Part shown: in pieces, positions 28,080 to 36,816 of the stretch
Numbering within the stretch: position 1 is the first letter of the stretch
How the letters are laid out: the number at the start of each line of letters is the position of its first letter
Assembly: GCF_020179755.1 (NCBI RefSeq)
Contig: NZ_JAIUCY010000017.1
Location: 1-58,414, forward strand
DNA: 58,414 nucleotides
Direction of reading: 5' to 3'
Source of the DNA: Herbaspirillum sp. alder98
Lineage (GTDB): Bacteria; Pseudomonadota; Gammaproteobacteria; Burkholderiales; Burkholderiaceae_D
Notes under the pieces: generated by a model
Seen by the model: only the letters and a program-made list of their open reading frames with translations
Databases searched by the model: none
What the model was told of the DNA's origin: nothing
Program-made: the position numbers and the translations under genes

Positions 28080-28946
28080 TCAGGCTTTACCCATCAGGCC
28101 CTGCGGACGCAGCATCAGCATCCCCAGGAACAAGGCCAGCACGATCAGCATCTTGTATTGCGGGCCCAGCAGGAAGCCGCCCACCACTTCGATCAATCCC
28201 ACCAGCACCCCTGCGATCAGGGCGCCTACCACGCTACCGAAACCACCCAGGTTGACCACCACGAACGCGATCAGGATGAAGTTGGCGCCGACCTCGGGAA
28301 AGATCGGGAAGAAGGTCGACAGCAAGGCGCCGGCGACACCGGCGCAAGCCGCGCCGATGCCCCAGGCCAGGGCGAACATCTTCTGCGAATCGATGCCCAT
28401 CAGCTGGGCCGCTTCCTTGTCGGCAGCGGTGGCCTCGAGGGCAGCTCCCAGGCGGGTGCGGGTCAGGAAGAAATAGATGGCGCCGGTGACGATGATGGCG
28501 CCGATGCCAGCCGTCAGTTGCGGCATGCCGATCTGGATCCCGGCGATCGAGACCTGGCCGCTGACCATCGAATTCTCGATGGTGCGAAAGTCGGCCTTCC
28601 AGAAGAACTGGGCGATGCCGCGAAACAGGATCATCAAGCCGAAGGTGGTAAAGATCTGCGACACCATCGGCGCATTGGTGATCTTGCGAATCACCAGCTT
28701 GTAGAGCAAGGCGCCCAGCGCGAACAGGAACAGCGCTGTCAGCGGCAGGGTAAAGATCGGATCAAGCGCGAACAGCGCAAACAGCCAGAAGCTCGAGTAC
28801 ATCCCGAACATCAGGAACTCGCCGTGCGAAAAATTGACGATGTCCATGACACCGAAGATCAGCGTCAGGCCGATCGCCACGAGCGCATAGATCAGCCCGA
28901 TCAGCAGCCCGGACGCCAGGGTCTGCACCAGAATATCCCAAGACAT
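28080..28946 (-). CDS. LivH-type ABC transporter permease
   Basis: A 288-residue inner-membrane permease with about eight helices. Typical stretches are GLLIGLIYALVAIGLTLIFG followed by VMDIVNFSHGEF, and the coupling loop RTRLGAALEATAADKEAAQL with MGIDSQKMFALAWGIG. The start at 28946 (MSWDILVQTLASG) has AGGAAA upstream and is preferred over the extended frame. It follows the binding-protein gene after a 151-base gap. It pairs with the LivM-type protein. Confidence 0.93.
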   Translation of the reverse strand: MSWDILVQTLASGLLIGLIYALVAIGLTLIFGVMDIVNFSHGEFLMFGMYSSFWLFALFALDPIFTLPLTALFLFALGALLYKLVIRKITNAPMVSQIFTTFGLMILFRGIAQFFWKADFRTIENSMVSGQVSIAGIQIGMPQLTAGIGAIIVTGAIYFFLTRTRLGAALEATAADKEAAQLMGIDSQKMFALAWGIGAACAGVAGALLSTFFPIFPEVGANFILIAFVVVNLGGFGSVVGALIAGVLVGLIEVVGGFLLGPQYKMLIVLALFLGMLMLRPQGLMGKA

Positions 28947-29097
28947 AAGTTTTCCTCTAACAAACACCACACGCACCACAGTGCGGCCAGCGGGCCGACT
29001 GCGATGATGATTTCTCAGTGAGGAGGCGTGTCCCTCCAGGCGCGGCCGGACCGACCCGGCCGCGCACCTCCTTGCCTAATTGAAATGCGAAGCAGCC

Positions 29098-30375
29098 TTA
29101 CTTGCGCTGATCCCACTTCGGCATCGGCCACACGATGTCGCGGGTAGCGATGTCGAACGGCCACACGGTGTAGTACTTGCCGCCGATGATCTGCAGCAGG
29201 ATGCCCGAGCCCAGGGTGTTCTGGCCGGTGGCATCGAACTTGATGCCCTTCCACGGCATGATCAGCTTGTCGCCCGGGATGTTGGTCTCGGCCAGCGCCT
29301 TGCGGATCGCTTCCGGTTCGGTGCTGGCAGCACGGTTGATGGCGTCAGCCAGGGTCATCAGGCCGGTAAAGGTACGCGACGAGTTGCCGGTGAAGTTGAT
29401 CTTGTAACGGCTATTGAACAGGTCGTTGACTTGCTTGATGAGGGGGTTCTTGGCCGCCAGGTCGAGCGACCAGACGTCACGGGTGACGATATAGTCGGCG
29501 TCCTTGCCGAGGGTCTTGATGAACTCGGTATCGATGAAGCCGGCGTCGTTGGCCAGGATCATGTCGGGATTGAAGCCCAGTTCCTTATAGGTCTTCATCG
29601 ACAGGATGGCGTCGCCCAGGTAGGACGACTGCAACACCACTTGCGGCGCGGCCGCCTTCAGTTGCTGCACTTCCGATGTCAGCTGCGTGCTCTTGGCCGG
29701 ATACACCACGGTCTTGACCAGATCGTAGCCGCGTTCCTTGGAGAGCTTGGTCTCGAGCTTGGTGGTCTCGTTGCCCCACAGCGTGTTCTCGTTGAAGGCG
29801 CCCAGCTTGTTGACCTTGATGCCCTTCTTGGCTTCGAGCTCCTTGAAGAACTCGTAGAAGTTGGTCACGAACAGGTCGTCGTGGGCCGTGGTGCGGAAGA
29901 ACCACTTGAAGCCGCGCTGCGTGAGCGACGCCGACGACGACTCGGGGTTCAGGTAAGGTACCTTGTAGCGCTCGGCCACCTGGCTGGTGGTGGCGGTGAC
30001 GTTACTGAAATAAGCCCCCACCACGGCCACCACCTTTTCTTGCGTGATCAGGCGCTCGGCTTCGGTCGCGCCTACCTGGGGATTGCCCTGGGAGTCGGCG
30101 AAAACCAGCTTGATCTTGGCGCCCTTCAGGTTAGGCAGGCCGCCACCGGCCGAGAACGGCAGGTTGGGAATGTTCTTGGCGCCGTTGTTGATGATGTCGG
30201 CTGCCAGTTCCAGCGCATCCTTCATCTCGGCGCCGGTCGAGGCTGCCGCGCCCGACAACGGATAGATGACGCCGATCTTGATTTCCTGCTGCTGCGCATA
30301 AGCACAGTAGGCCGATAGCGAGAACGACAGCGCGACCCCGATTTGCGCTGCGCGTTTGAAGACATTACCTAACAT
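29098..30375 (-). CDS. Periplasmic substrate-binding protein of a LivK/amide-type ABC importer
   Basis: A 425-residue type I periplasmic binding protein. The signal peptide runs to SAYCAYA, and the mature part starts QQQEIKIGVIYPLSGAAAST and continues GAEMKDALELAADIIN. The fold is that of the branched-chain amino acid/urea/amide binding family (Peripla_BP_6). The start at 30375 has AAGGAG nine bases upstream. It is the first large gene of the operon SBP-livH-livM-livG-livF. The substrate is not deducible from the sequence; the divergent HyuAB-type gene points to 5-oxoproline, hydantoins or related cyclic amides. Confidence 0.92.
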   Translation of the reverse strand: MLGNVFKRAAQIGVALSFSLSAYCAYAQQQEIKIGVIYPLSGAAASTGAEMKDALELAADIINNGAKNIPNLPFSAGGGLPNLKGAKIKLVFADSQGNPQVGATEAERLITQEKVVAVVGAYFSNVTATTSQVAERYKVPYLNPESSSASLTQRGFKWFFRTTAHDDLFVTNFYEFFKELEAKKGIKVNKLGAFNENTLWGNETTKLETKLSKERGYDLVKTVVYPAKSTQLTSEVQQLKAAAPQVVLQSSYLGDAILSMKTYKELGFNPDMILANDAGFIDTEFIKTLGKDADYIVTRDVWSLDLAAKNPLIKQVNDLFNSRYKINFTGNSSRTFTGLMTLADAINRAASTEPEAIRKALAETNIPGDKLIMPWKGIKFDATGQNTLGSGILLQIIGGKYYTVWPFDIATRDIVWPMPKWDQRK

Positions 30376-30503
30376 GATGAGACGCTCCTTTGTGTTGACA
30401 CAAGATAAATTTCCCCCACCTGCATGACGCTGTTAGCGGGAGCAACCCAAGCTACTGCTGGCAGGCGCCGCCCCCCTCTTGCGAGCGTTACGGCGCATAC
30501 CGG

Positions 30504-30535
30504 TGCGCGCCACTTGAAGATCCAAGTGGTGCGCA
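30504..30535 (-). other. Strong hairpin in the leader of the transporter operon
   Basis: TGCGCGCCACTTG (30504-30516) pairs with CAAGTGGTGCGCA (30523-30535) through 13 base pairs with one G-U, across a six-base loop. It lies between the 44-codon ORF and the binding-protein gene. No U-run follows. It could set relative expression or stability, or be a large palindromic operator. Confidence 0.55.
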
Positions 30536-30608
30536 ATGAAGCTTTCCATCGCTGGCCATGCAGCACCGGCTTGCACCGGCGACATGGCGCCTTATCGACT
30601 TGACTGGT

Positions 30609-30743
30609 TCAGGATTTGAAATGCATCGCACGCAGGACCCCACGCGTCGCACCCACCGGGCACGCCTGCAGGACTGCTTCGAAAATGGTGGCCGGATTGC
30701 GCTGGAGCGCACCCTGGCCGGCTATTGCTGATTCGAATGCCAT
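30609..30743 (-). CDS. Candidate small protein, 44 residues, first ORF of the transporter transcript
   Basis: The frame encodes MAFESAIAGQGALQRNPATI and then FEAVLQACPVGATRGVLRAM before HFKS. A GAGGAG sequence lies six bases ahead of the ATG at 30743, an excellent ribosome-binding site, and codons from the middle on favour G or C in third position. It lies just downstream of the candidate liv-type promoter and 233 bases before the binding-protein start. I recognise no family. It could be a real small protein, a leader peptide or the remnant of a larger gene. It is below usual gene-caller length limits. The evidence is the ribosome-binding site, codon pattern and position only. Confidence 0.42.
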   Translation of the reverse strand: MAFESAIAGQGALQRNPATIFEAVLQACPVGATRGVLRAMHFKS

Positions 30744-30769
30744 TTTCATCTCCTCGATTTTTTTCTTGA

Positions 30770-30799
30770 ATCCTAAACTTTTCATCGATAATATGTCAA
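30770..30799 (-). promoter_or_regulatory. Candidate sigma-70 promoter of the transporter operon
   Basis: On the minus strand a perfect -35 box TTGACA (30794-30799) is followed after 18 bases by TAGGAT (30770-30775). The spacer contains the ATCGATGA-like motif that also occurs in the divergent oxoprolinase promoter region. Confidence 0.5.
30780..30792. promoter_or_regulatory. Shared operator-like motif, copy 1
   Basis: The plus strand reads TTTCATCGATAAT. The motif lies inside the -35/-10 spacer of the transporter promoter and shares the core TCATCGAT with copies 2 and 3. Confidence 0.35.
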
Positions 30800-30834
30800 T
30801 AAATTGTTAACGTTTAAAAAAGCAAATGATCGCC

Positions 30835-30849
30835 AAATCATCGATGTTT
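30835..30849. promoter_or_regulatory. Shared operator-like motif, copy 2
   Basis: AAATCATCGATGTTT, a near-palindrome between the two divergent promoters. It is overlapped by the ten-base word CGCCAAATCA (30831-30840), which recurs at 30885-30894. Confidence 0.4.
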
Positions 30850-30994
30850 CATTAAGCAAATGGCGTGCCTGAAATTCCGAGATTCGCCAAATCAGACTGG
30901 AACTCAAGCACAGCAAGGCTTTCGGGGCAATCGGCATGAATCATTGAGATCGCCCAAAACGAACAAGACGGTTTTACATTCACTTTTTATGTGC

Positions 30995-31010
30995 AAATCG
31001 TCGATGATTT
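30995..31010. promoter_or_regulatory. Shared operator-like motif, copy 3, at the oxoprolinase promoter
   Basis: AAATCGTCGATGATTT is an almost perfect palindrome (AAATC...GATTT). It abuts the -10-like TATAAA (31010-31015) 45 bases upstream of the oxoprolinase start, the position expected for a repressor site. Confidence 0.45.
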
Positions 31011-31059
31011 ATAAAAATAATGCACCTGAATAAGCACTCTTAACGAAAGGCAATGCATC

Positions 31060-34000
31060 ATGGATCAACAACAGACGTCATCTGGAGACAAGCGCTGGCA
31101 ATTCTGGATCGACCGTGGGGGTACCTTCACCGATATCGTCGCCCGTCGTCCGGATGGACGACTGCTGACGCACAAGTTGCTTTCCGAAAACCCGGAACAA
31201 TATAAGGATGCGGCGGTAGCCGGCATCAAGCGCCTGCTGGGCCTGACGCCCGAGCAGGCGATCACGCCCGAACTGGTCGAGGCGGTGAAGATGGGCACCA
31301 CGGTCGCCACCAATGCCCTGCTCGAACGCAAGGGCGACCCGACCGTGCTGCTGATCACCCGCGGCTTCAGGGATGCCTTGCGCATCGCATACCAAAACCG
31401 GCCGCGCCTGTTCGACCGCCATATCGTATTGCCCGAACTGCTGTTCGAGCAGGTGGTGGAAGTCGACGAGCGTATCGGCGCCCAGGGCGAGGTGGTGCAG
31501 CCGCTGGATGCAGCCTCGGCGCAGGCGCAGTTGCAGGCGCTCCATGACAAGGGCTATCGGGCGGTAGCGATTGTGCTGATGCACGGTTATCGCTATACCG
31601 AGCACGAACAGAAACTGGCGGCACTGGCCACTGCCATCGGTTACACCCAGGTATCGGTGTCGCACCAGGTCAGCCCGATGATGAAGCTGGTCTCGCGCGG
31701 CGACACCACCGTGGTCGATGCCTATCTGTCGCCGATCCTGCGCCGCTACGTCGACCAGGTCGCCAGCGAGATGGAAGGCGTGCGCCTGTTGTTCATGCAA
31801 AGCAATGGCGGTCTGACCGATGCGCATCGCTTCCAGGGCAAGGACTCGATCCTGTCCGGGCCAGCCGGCGGCATCGTGGGCATGGTGCGCACCGCCGAGA
31901 CCGCCGGCTTCGACAAGATCATCGGCTTCGACATGGGCGGCACCTCAACCGATGTCTCGCACTATGCGGGCGAATTCGAGCGCGAGTTCGAGACCCAGGT
32001 GGCGGGCGTGCGCATGCGCGCGCCGATGATGAGCATTCATACGGTGGCCGCCGGCGGCGGCTCGATCCTGCATTTCGACGGCACCCGCTATCGGGTCGGC
32101 CCGGACAGCGCCGGCGCCAATCCTGGCCCGACCAGCTATCGCCGTGGCGGCCAGCTGGCGGTCACCGACTGTAACGTCATGCTGGGCAAGATCCAGCCGT
32201 CGCACTTTCCCAAGGTATTCGGCCCGGCTGCCGACGAAGCGCTGGACCGCGATGCCGTCGTTCAGAAATTCACCGAACTGGCCGAGCGCATCTACCAGGA
32301 AACCGGCAATCGCCGCACGCCCGAAGAAGTCGCCGAAGGCTTCATCGAGATCGCCGTGGGCAACATGGCCAATGCGATCAAGTTCATCTCGGTACAACGC
32401 GGCCACGACGTGACCGACTACACCCTCACCACCTTCGGCGGCGCCGGTGGCCAGCACGCCTGCCTGGTGGCCGATGCGCTGGGCATGACACGGGTCTTCG
32501 CGCACCCCTTCGCCGGCGTGCTGTCGGCCTATGGCATGGGCCTGGCCGACCAGACGGCGATGCGCGAGCAAGCCATGGAGTTGCCGCTCGATGCGTCCTC
32601 GCTGGAGCAGCTCGACCAGCATTTGCTGGCGCTGTCGGGCCAGGCCAGCGACGATCTGCTGACACAGGGCGTCGATGCCGGGCAGATCCAGATACTCAAA
32701 CGCGTGCACCTGCGCTACGACGGCACCGATTCGGTGATCGTGGTCAACTTCGGCGAGATCGGCTTCATGGTCGAACAATTCGAATCGGCCTACAAGAAAC
32801 GCTATTCGTTCCTGATGCCCGAAAAGACCATGATCATCGAAGCCATCTCGGTGGAAGCGGTGGGCGTGTCGGCAGATCGCGAAGAACAGATCGAGCAACT
32901 GGCGCCGCGCAGTGGTGCACTGGCCGCCACCGAGACCGTCAAGCTGTTCTCGGGCGGCCAGTGGCACGACACCGCGCTCTACCTGCGCGAAGACATGCGC
33001 CCGGGCGACGTGGTGCAGGGCCCGGCCATCATCGCCGAGAAGAACGCCACCAACATTGTCGAGCCTGGCTGGCGGGCCGAGGTGTCGGCCCTGAATCACC
33101 TGGTGCTGCAACGCTATCAGGCACGGGTGCAACGCAAGGCCATCGGCACCACGGCCGACCCGGTGATGCTGGAAGTATTCAATAACCTGTTCATGAGCAT
33201 CGCCGAACAGATGGGGCTGCGCCTGCAGAACACTGCCTTCTCGGTCAACATCAAGGAGCGCCTGGACTTCTCGTGCGCGCTGTTCGACGCCGACGGCAAC
33301 CTCATCGCCAATGCGCCGCACATCCCGGTGCACCTGGGTTCGATGGGTGAAAGCATCCGCACCATCATCCGCGAGAATGCCGGCAAGATGCAGCCGGGCG
33401 ATGTCTTCATGCTCAACGATCCGTACCACGGCGGCACCCACCTGCCCGACATCACGGTGATCACGCCGGCCTTCGACAAGACCGGCAGCGAGATCCTGTT
33501 CTATGTCGGTTCGCGCGGGCACCACTCGGATATCGGCGGCATCACGCCCGGCTCGATGCCGGCCGACAGCCGGGTAGTGGAAGAAGAAGGGATCCTGATC
33601 AATAACTTCCAGCTGGTGCGCGAAGGTCGCTTCCTGGAACAGGAAACCATCGACCTGCTGTCATCGGGCCCCTACCCTGCCCGCAATGTGCCGCAGAACC
33701 TGGCCGACCTGCAGGCGCAGATCGCCGCCAACCAGAAGGGCGTGGACGAACTGCTGAAGATGGTCGATCACTTCAGCCTTGAAGTGGTGCAGGCCTACAT
33801 GGCCCACGTGCAGGACAATGCCGAGGAAGCGGTGCGGCGCGTCATCACCCTGCTCAAGGACAGCGCCTATGAGTACCGGCTCGACAACGGCGCCGTGATC
33901 AAGGTGGCGATCCGCGTCAATCACGCCCAGCGCACGGCCGACATCGACTTCACCGGCACCTCGCCGCAGCTGGACAACAACTTCAACGCCCCCAGCGCGA

Positions 34001-34686
34001 TCTGCATGGCGGCGGTGCTGTATGTGTTCCGTACGCTGGTGGACGACGAGATCCCGCTCAATGCGGGCTGCCTCAAGCCGCTCAACGTGATCATCCCTGC
34101 CGGCTCGATGCTCAATCCGCATTATCCGGCAGCAGTGGTGTCGGGCAACGTCGAGACCTCGAGCTGCATCACCAATGCATTGTATGGCGCGTTGGGCGTG
34201 CTGGCATCGGCGCCGGGCACGATGAACAACTTCACCTTCGGCAACGGCGAGCACCAGTACTACGAAACCATCTCGGGCGGCTCGGGCGCCGGACATGGCT
34301 TCAACGGTACCGACGTGGTGCAGACCCACATGACCAACTCGCGCCTGACCGACCCCGAGATACTGGAGTGGCGTTATCCGGTGCGGCTGGAAAGTTATGA
34401 AATCAACCCGGGTTCGGGTGGCACCGGCCAGTGGCATGGCGGCAATGGCGGCATCCGCAAGATTCGCTTCCTGGAAGCGATGACAGCCTCGATCCTGTCC
34501 AACAACCGCATCGTGCCGCCGTTTGGCGCCGCCGGTGGCGCGCCGGGCCGTTGTGGCCAGAACTATGCCATCCGCAACGACGGCAGCATCGAAAAACTGG
34601 GCTTCGTGGCCAGCACCGAGATGCAACCGGGCGAGGTATTCGTCATCGAGACCCCGGGCGGAGGCGGCTACGGCAGCGCCAGCTAA
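31060..34686 (+). CDS. Fused HyuA-HyuB hydantoinase/5-oxoprolinase
   Basis: A 1208-residue ATP-dependent cyclic-amide hydrolase of the 5-oxoprolinase type. Residues about 1-690 are the HyuA part: [20 protein letters not shown] is the N-terminal ATP-binding motif, and [20 protein letters not shown] and [17 protein letters not shown] follow. Residues about 700-1208 are the HyuB part ([40 protein letters not shown], then [19 protein letters not shown]), ending in the Gly-rich [12 protein letters not shown]. The whole-length fusion is as in eukaryotic and many bacterial 5-oxoprolinases, which convert 5-oxo-L-proline to glutamate; hydantoin hydrolysis is the alternative. It is divergent from an ABC importer, has AAGG nine bases before the ATG, and ends at a strong terminator. 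Confidence 0.93.
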   Translation: MDQQQTSSGDKRWQFWIDRGGTFTDIVARRPDGRLLTHKLLSENPEQYKDAAVAGIKRLLGLTPEQAITPELVEAVKMGTTVATNALLERKGDPTVLLITRGFRDALRIAYQNRPRLFDRHIVLPELLFEQVVEVDERIGAQGEVVQPLDAASAQAQLQALHDKGYRAVAIVLMHGYRYTEHEQKLAALATAIGYTQVSVSHQVSPMMKLVSRGDTTVVDAYLSPILRRYVDQVASEMEGVRLLFMQSNGGLTDAHRFQGKDSILSGPAGGIVGMVRTAETAGFDKIIGFDMGGTSTDVSHYAGEFEREFETQVAGVRMRAPMMSIHTVAAGGGSILHFDGTRYRVGPDSAGANPGPTSYRRGGQLAVTDCNVMLGKIQPSHFPKVFGPAADEALDRDAVVQKFTELAERIYQETGNRRTPEEVAEGFIEIAVGNMANAIKFISVQRGHDVTDYTLTTFGGAGGQHACLVADALGMTRVFAHPFAGVLSAYGMGLADQTAMREQAMELPLDASSLEQLDQHLLALSGQASDDLLTQGVDAGQIQILKRVHLRYDGTDSVIVVNFGEIGFMVEQFESAYKKRYSFLMPEKTMIIEAISVEAVGVSADREEQIEQLAPRSGALAATETVKLFSGGQWHDTALYLREDMRPGDVVQGPAIIAEKNATNIVEPGWRAEVSALNHLVLQRYQARVQRKAIGTTADPVMLEVFNNLFMSIAEQMGLRLQNTAFSVNIKERLDFSCALFDADGNLIANAPHIPVHLGSMGESIRTIIRENAGKMQPGDVFMLNDPYHGGTHLPDITVITPAFDKTGSEILFYVGSRGHHSDIGGITPGSMPADSRVVEEEGILINNFQLVREGRFLEQETIDLLSSGPYPARNVPQNLADLQAQIAANQKGVDELLKMVDHFSLEVVQAYMAHVQDNAEEAVRRVITLLKDSAYEYRLDNGAVIKVAIRVNHAQRTADIDFTGTSPQLDNNFNAPSAICMAAVLYVFRTLVDDEIPLNAGCLKPLNVIIPAGSMLNPHYPAAVVSGNVETSSCITNALYGALGVLASAPGTMNNFTFGNGEHQYYETISGGSGAGHGFNGTDVVQTHMTNSRLTDPEILEWRYPVRLESYEINPGSGGTGQWHGGNGGIRKIRFLEAMTASILSNNRIVPPFGAAGGAPGRCGQNYAIRNDGSIEKLGFVASTEMQPGEVFVIETPGGGGYGSAS

Positions 34687-34726
34687 TGGCGTGTGAAACG
34701 ATCTCTCTGGAAGTAGTGTGACCTTG

Positions 34727-34770
34727 CGGTATCTTCCACGTCCCCAAGACGTGGAAGATACCGTTTTTTT
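34727..34770 (+). terminator. Rho-independent terminator of the oxoprolinase gene
   Basis: CGGTATCTTCCACGTC and GACGTGGAAGATACCG form a perfect 16-bp stem around a five-base loop and are followed by seven T residues. It is unidirectional; no U-run lies on the other strand. Confidence 0.95.
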
Positions 34771-34787
34771 ATGCCCGTTCGCGGTGC

Positions 34788-36071
34788 TTACGGAGCGGGG
34801 TCCGGTTGCTCGGGTTTAGGCGTATGCATGGTCGCCGGAATCACCCGGGCGCTGCGCTTGAAGGTGAAATAGGCCCAGGCCCAGTCGCTCATGACGATGA
34901 CGCGGTTGCGGAAACCGATCAGGAAATAGACGTGCACGAACAACCAGAACAGCCATGCCGAAAAGCCCGAGAACTTGAACTTGCCGACCATCGCAATGGC
35001 GGCCCGCCGGCCGATGGTGGCCAGTGAACCGTAGTCGCGATAGACGAAGCTTTCCAGCGGCTGGTTGGCGATGCGGTGCTTGATGTTCTTGCCCGCGATC
35101 CGCCCCATCTGCTTGGCCGCCGGCGACACGCCCGGCACCGGCTTGCCGTCGGACTGGGCGGCGGCCAGATCGCCGATGACATAGACATTGTCATGGCCGG
35201 CGATGTTGAGTTCGGGCGACACCGGCACCCGGCCGGCGCGATCGGTCTCGACGCCCAGCGCCTTGCCCAATGGCGAGGCGGCCACCCCGGCCGACCACAC
35301 CACGGTGCGCGACGCCAGCGATTGCTCGCCATCGAAATTGCTGTAGCGCACGCATTGCTCGTCGATGTGCACCACGCGGCTGCCGGTGCGCACATCCACG
35401 CCCAGTGCCTGCAACTGCTCGCGCGCCTTTTCGGACAGGTCGGGCGGATAGGCGCCCAGGATACGGTCGGAGCCCTCGATGAGCACCACCCGCGCCGAAT
35501 GCGGGTCGATGCGACGAAATTCGCCGCGCAGGGTATGGCGCGCGATCTCGACCAGGGTGCCGGCCATCTCGACGCCGGTGGCGCCACCGCCGATGACGGT
35601 GAAGGTCAGCCATTCCTGGCGACGGCGCTCGTCGCTCTCGCGCTCGGCATATTCGAACGCCATCAGCACGCGGCGGCGAATCTCGAAGGCATCGGCCAGC
35701 GTCTTCAGGCCCGGGGCCAGCCGCGCCCAGTCGTCGCGACCGAAATAGCTATGGGTCGAACCGGCGGCCACGATCAGGTGGTCATAGTCGATACGGGTGC
35801 CATCCTCCAGCGATACGGTGCGAGCATTGACATCGATGGCGGTGACATCGGCCATGAGCGTAGTCACGTTGGGCTGGTCAGACAGGATGTCGCGGATCGG
35901 TGCGCTGATGGCAGGGGCCGACAGGCCAGCGGTGGCGACCTGGTACAGCAGCGGCTGGAACAGGTGGTGATTGGTGCGATCGATCATGGTGATGCGAACG
36001 TCCGCATTGGCCAACTCGCGGGCCGCGGCGAGACCACCGAAACCACAGCCGATGATGACTACGTGGGGCAT
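34788..36071 (-). CDS. ndh: Type II NADH dehydrogenase (NDH-2)
   Basis: A 427-residue FAD-dependent NADH:quinone oxidoreductase that does not pump protons. The FAD dinucleotide fold is MPHVVIIGCGFGGLAAAREL, and the NADH fold is TVIGGGATGVEMAGTLVEIA. The quinone/FAD region includes VVWSAGVAASPLG and NVYVIGDLAAAQSDGKPVPG, followed by SPAAKQMGRIAGKNIKHR. The C-terminal hydrophobic segment (SGFSAWLFWLFVHVYFLIGF) anchors it to the membrane. It is monocistronic, with GGAAG before the ATG. With the nuo operon in the same window the cell has both coupled and uncoupled NADH oxidation. Confidence 0.94.
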   Translation of the reverse strand: MPHVVIIGCGFGGLAAARELANADVRITMIDRTNHHLFQPLLYQVATAGLSAPAISAPIRDILSDQPNVTTLMADVTAIDVNARTVSLEDGTRIDYDHLIVAAGSTHSYFGRDDWARLAPGLKTLADAFEIRRRVLMAFEYAERESDERRRQEWLTFTVIGGGATGVEMAGTLVEIARHTLRGEFRRIDPHSARVVLIEGSDRILGAYPPDLSEKAREQLQALGVDVRTGSRVVHIDEQCVRYSNFDGEQSLASRTVVWSAGVAASPLGKALGVETDRAGRVPVSPELNIAGHDNVYVIGDLAAAQSDGKPVPGVSPAAKQMGRIAGKNIKHRIANQPLESFVYRDYGSLATIGRRAAIAMVGKFKFSGFSAWLFWLFVHVYFLIGFRNRVIVMSDWAWAYFTFKRSARVIPATMHTPKPEQPDPAP

Positions 36072-36299
36072 GGGCTTCCTTTCAAAAGTAAACTGTTTTT
36101 ATGTCTGCCCGGCCTTGCGGCCACGGCGACGCTGTCCCCTACTCTCTATTCGGATTGCACCGACCGGTCATGGTTTTGGCTGGACCACCGGCGAGGCGAT
36201 TTGACCTGCCTCAATGCAGACGGACAGGTTCTCACATATTTGGTTCTAAAGCACTTGGCCACTTTGTCATACCCCGGTCGCCGGCGGCGCTGAAAGACT
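36072..36299. other. Upstream region of ndh, no gene seen
   Basis: This stretch should hold the ndh promoter. I see no convincing -35/-10 pair. The part nearest the repeats (36273-36292) already resembles the variable spacer of the repeat array. Confidence 0.4.
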
Positions 36300-36728
36300 A
36301 AAGACGCTGGGTCCTGACTTTCGTCAGGACGACGGAGGTTGAGCTATAAGTAATCCGTCGTGCCGGCGAAGGCCGGTACCCAGCGGCGTTGATGGAGCCC
36401 CGGAGGTTGCTTAAAGACGCTGGGTCCTGACTTTCGTCAGGACGACGGAGGTTGAGCTATAAGTAACTCGTCGTGCCGGCGAAGGCCGGTACCCAGCGGC
36501 GTTGACGGCGTCCCGGCGGCACTGAAAGACGCTGGGTCCTGACTTTCGTCAGGACGACGGAGGTTGAGCTATAAGTAACTCGTCGTGCCGGCGAAAGCCG
36601 GTACCCAGCGGCGTTGATGGAGCCCCGGAGGTTGCTTAAAGACACTGGGCCCTGACTTTCGTCAGGACGACGGAGGTTGAGCTATAAGTAACTCGTCGTG
36701 CCGGCGAAGGCCGGTACCCAGCGACGTT
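36300..36728. repeat. Tandem array of four 112-113-bp double-hairpin repeats (REP-like cluster 2)
   Basis: Units begin AAAGAC at 36300, 36413, 36525 and 36638. Each holds hairpin I (CCTGAC-TTTC-GTCAGG between CTGGGT or CTGGGC and ACGACGGAG) and, in inverted orientation, hairpin II (GCCGGC-GAAG or GAAA-GCCGGT between CGTCGT and ACCCAGCG). The spacer GAGCTATAAGTAA joins them. The spacer after units 1 and 3 (GATGGAGCCCCGGAGGTTGC) differs from that after unit 2 (GACGGCGTCCCGGCGGCACT), so the array is a duplicated two-unit block of about 225 bp. It lies between ndh and pnp. Confidence 0.95.
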
Positions 36729-36741
36729 AGGAACACCAACG

Positions 36742-36777
36742 AAAAATCCCCCGCAGCCTCACGGCCACGGGGGATTC
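36742..36777 (-). terminator. Rho-independent terminator of pnp
   Basis: On the minus strand AATCCCCCG pairs with CGGGGGATT around a 15-base loop and is followed by a TTTTTC run. It lies 39 bases beyond the pnp stop. Confidence 0.85.
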
Positions 36778-36816
36778 CTTACCGCCACTACCGGGAGCAG
36801 CCCGGCAGCGCAGGAC

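Noticed and set aside
30619..30729. Plus-strand 36-codon ORF opposite the small minus-strand ORF
   Set aside because: Arg-rich translation and poor codon pattern; the opposite frame has the better ribosome-binding site and promoter.
31945..33525. A 526-codon minus-strand ORF inside the oxoprolinase gene, and similar ones opposite pnp, the D-aminoacylase-like and the deaminase genes
   Set aside because: Same reason: antisense frames created by codon bias, with low-complexity HRDQ-rich translations.
36457..36645. Short ORF in the repeat array encoding SVVLTKVRTQR
   Set aside because: It is the translation of the hairpin repeat; the same peptide appears in the repeat at 930-1127. It is not a gene.
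36300..36728. CRISPR-like appearance of regularly spaced repeats
   Set aside because: The whole 112-113-bp unit is repeated with no unique spacers, the repeats are hairpins also found singly elsewhere, and no cas genes are present.
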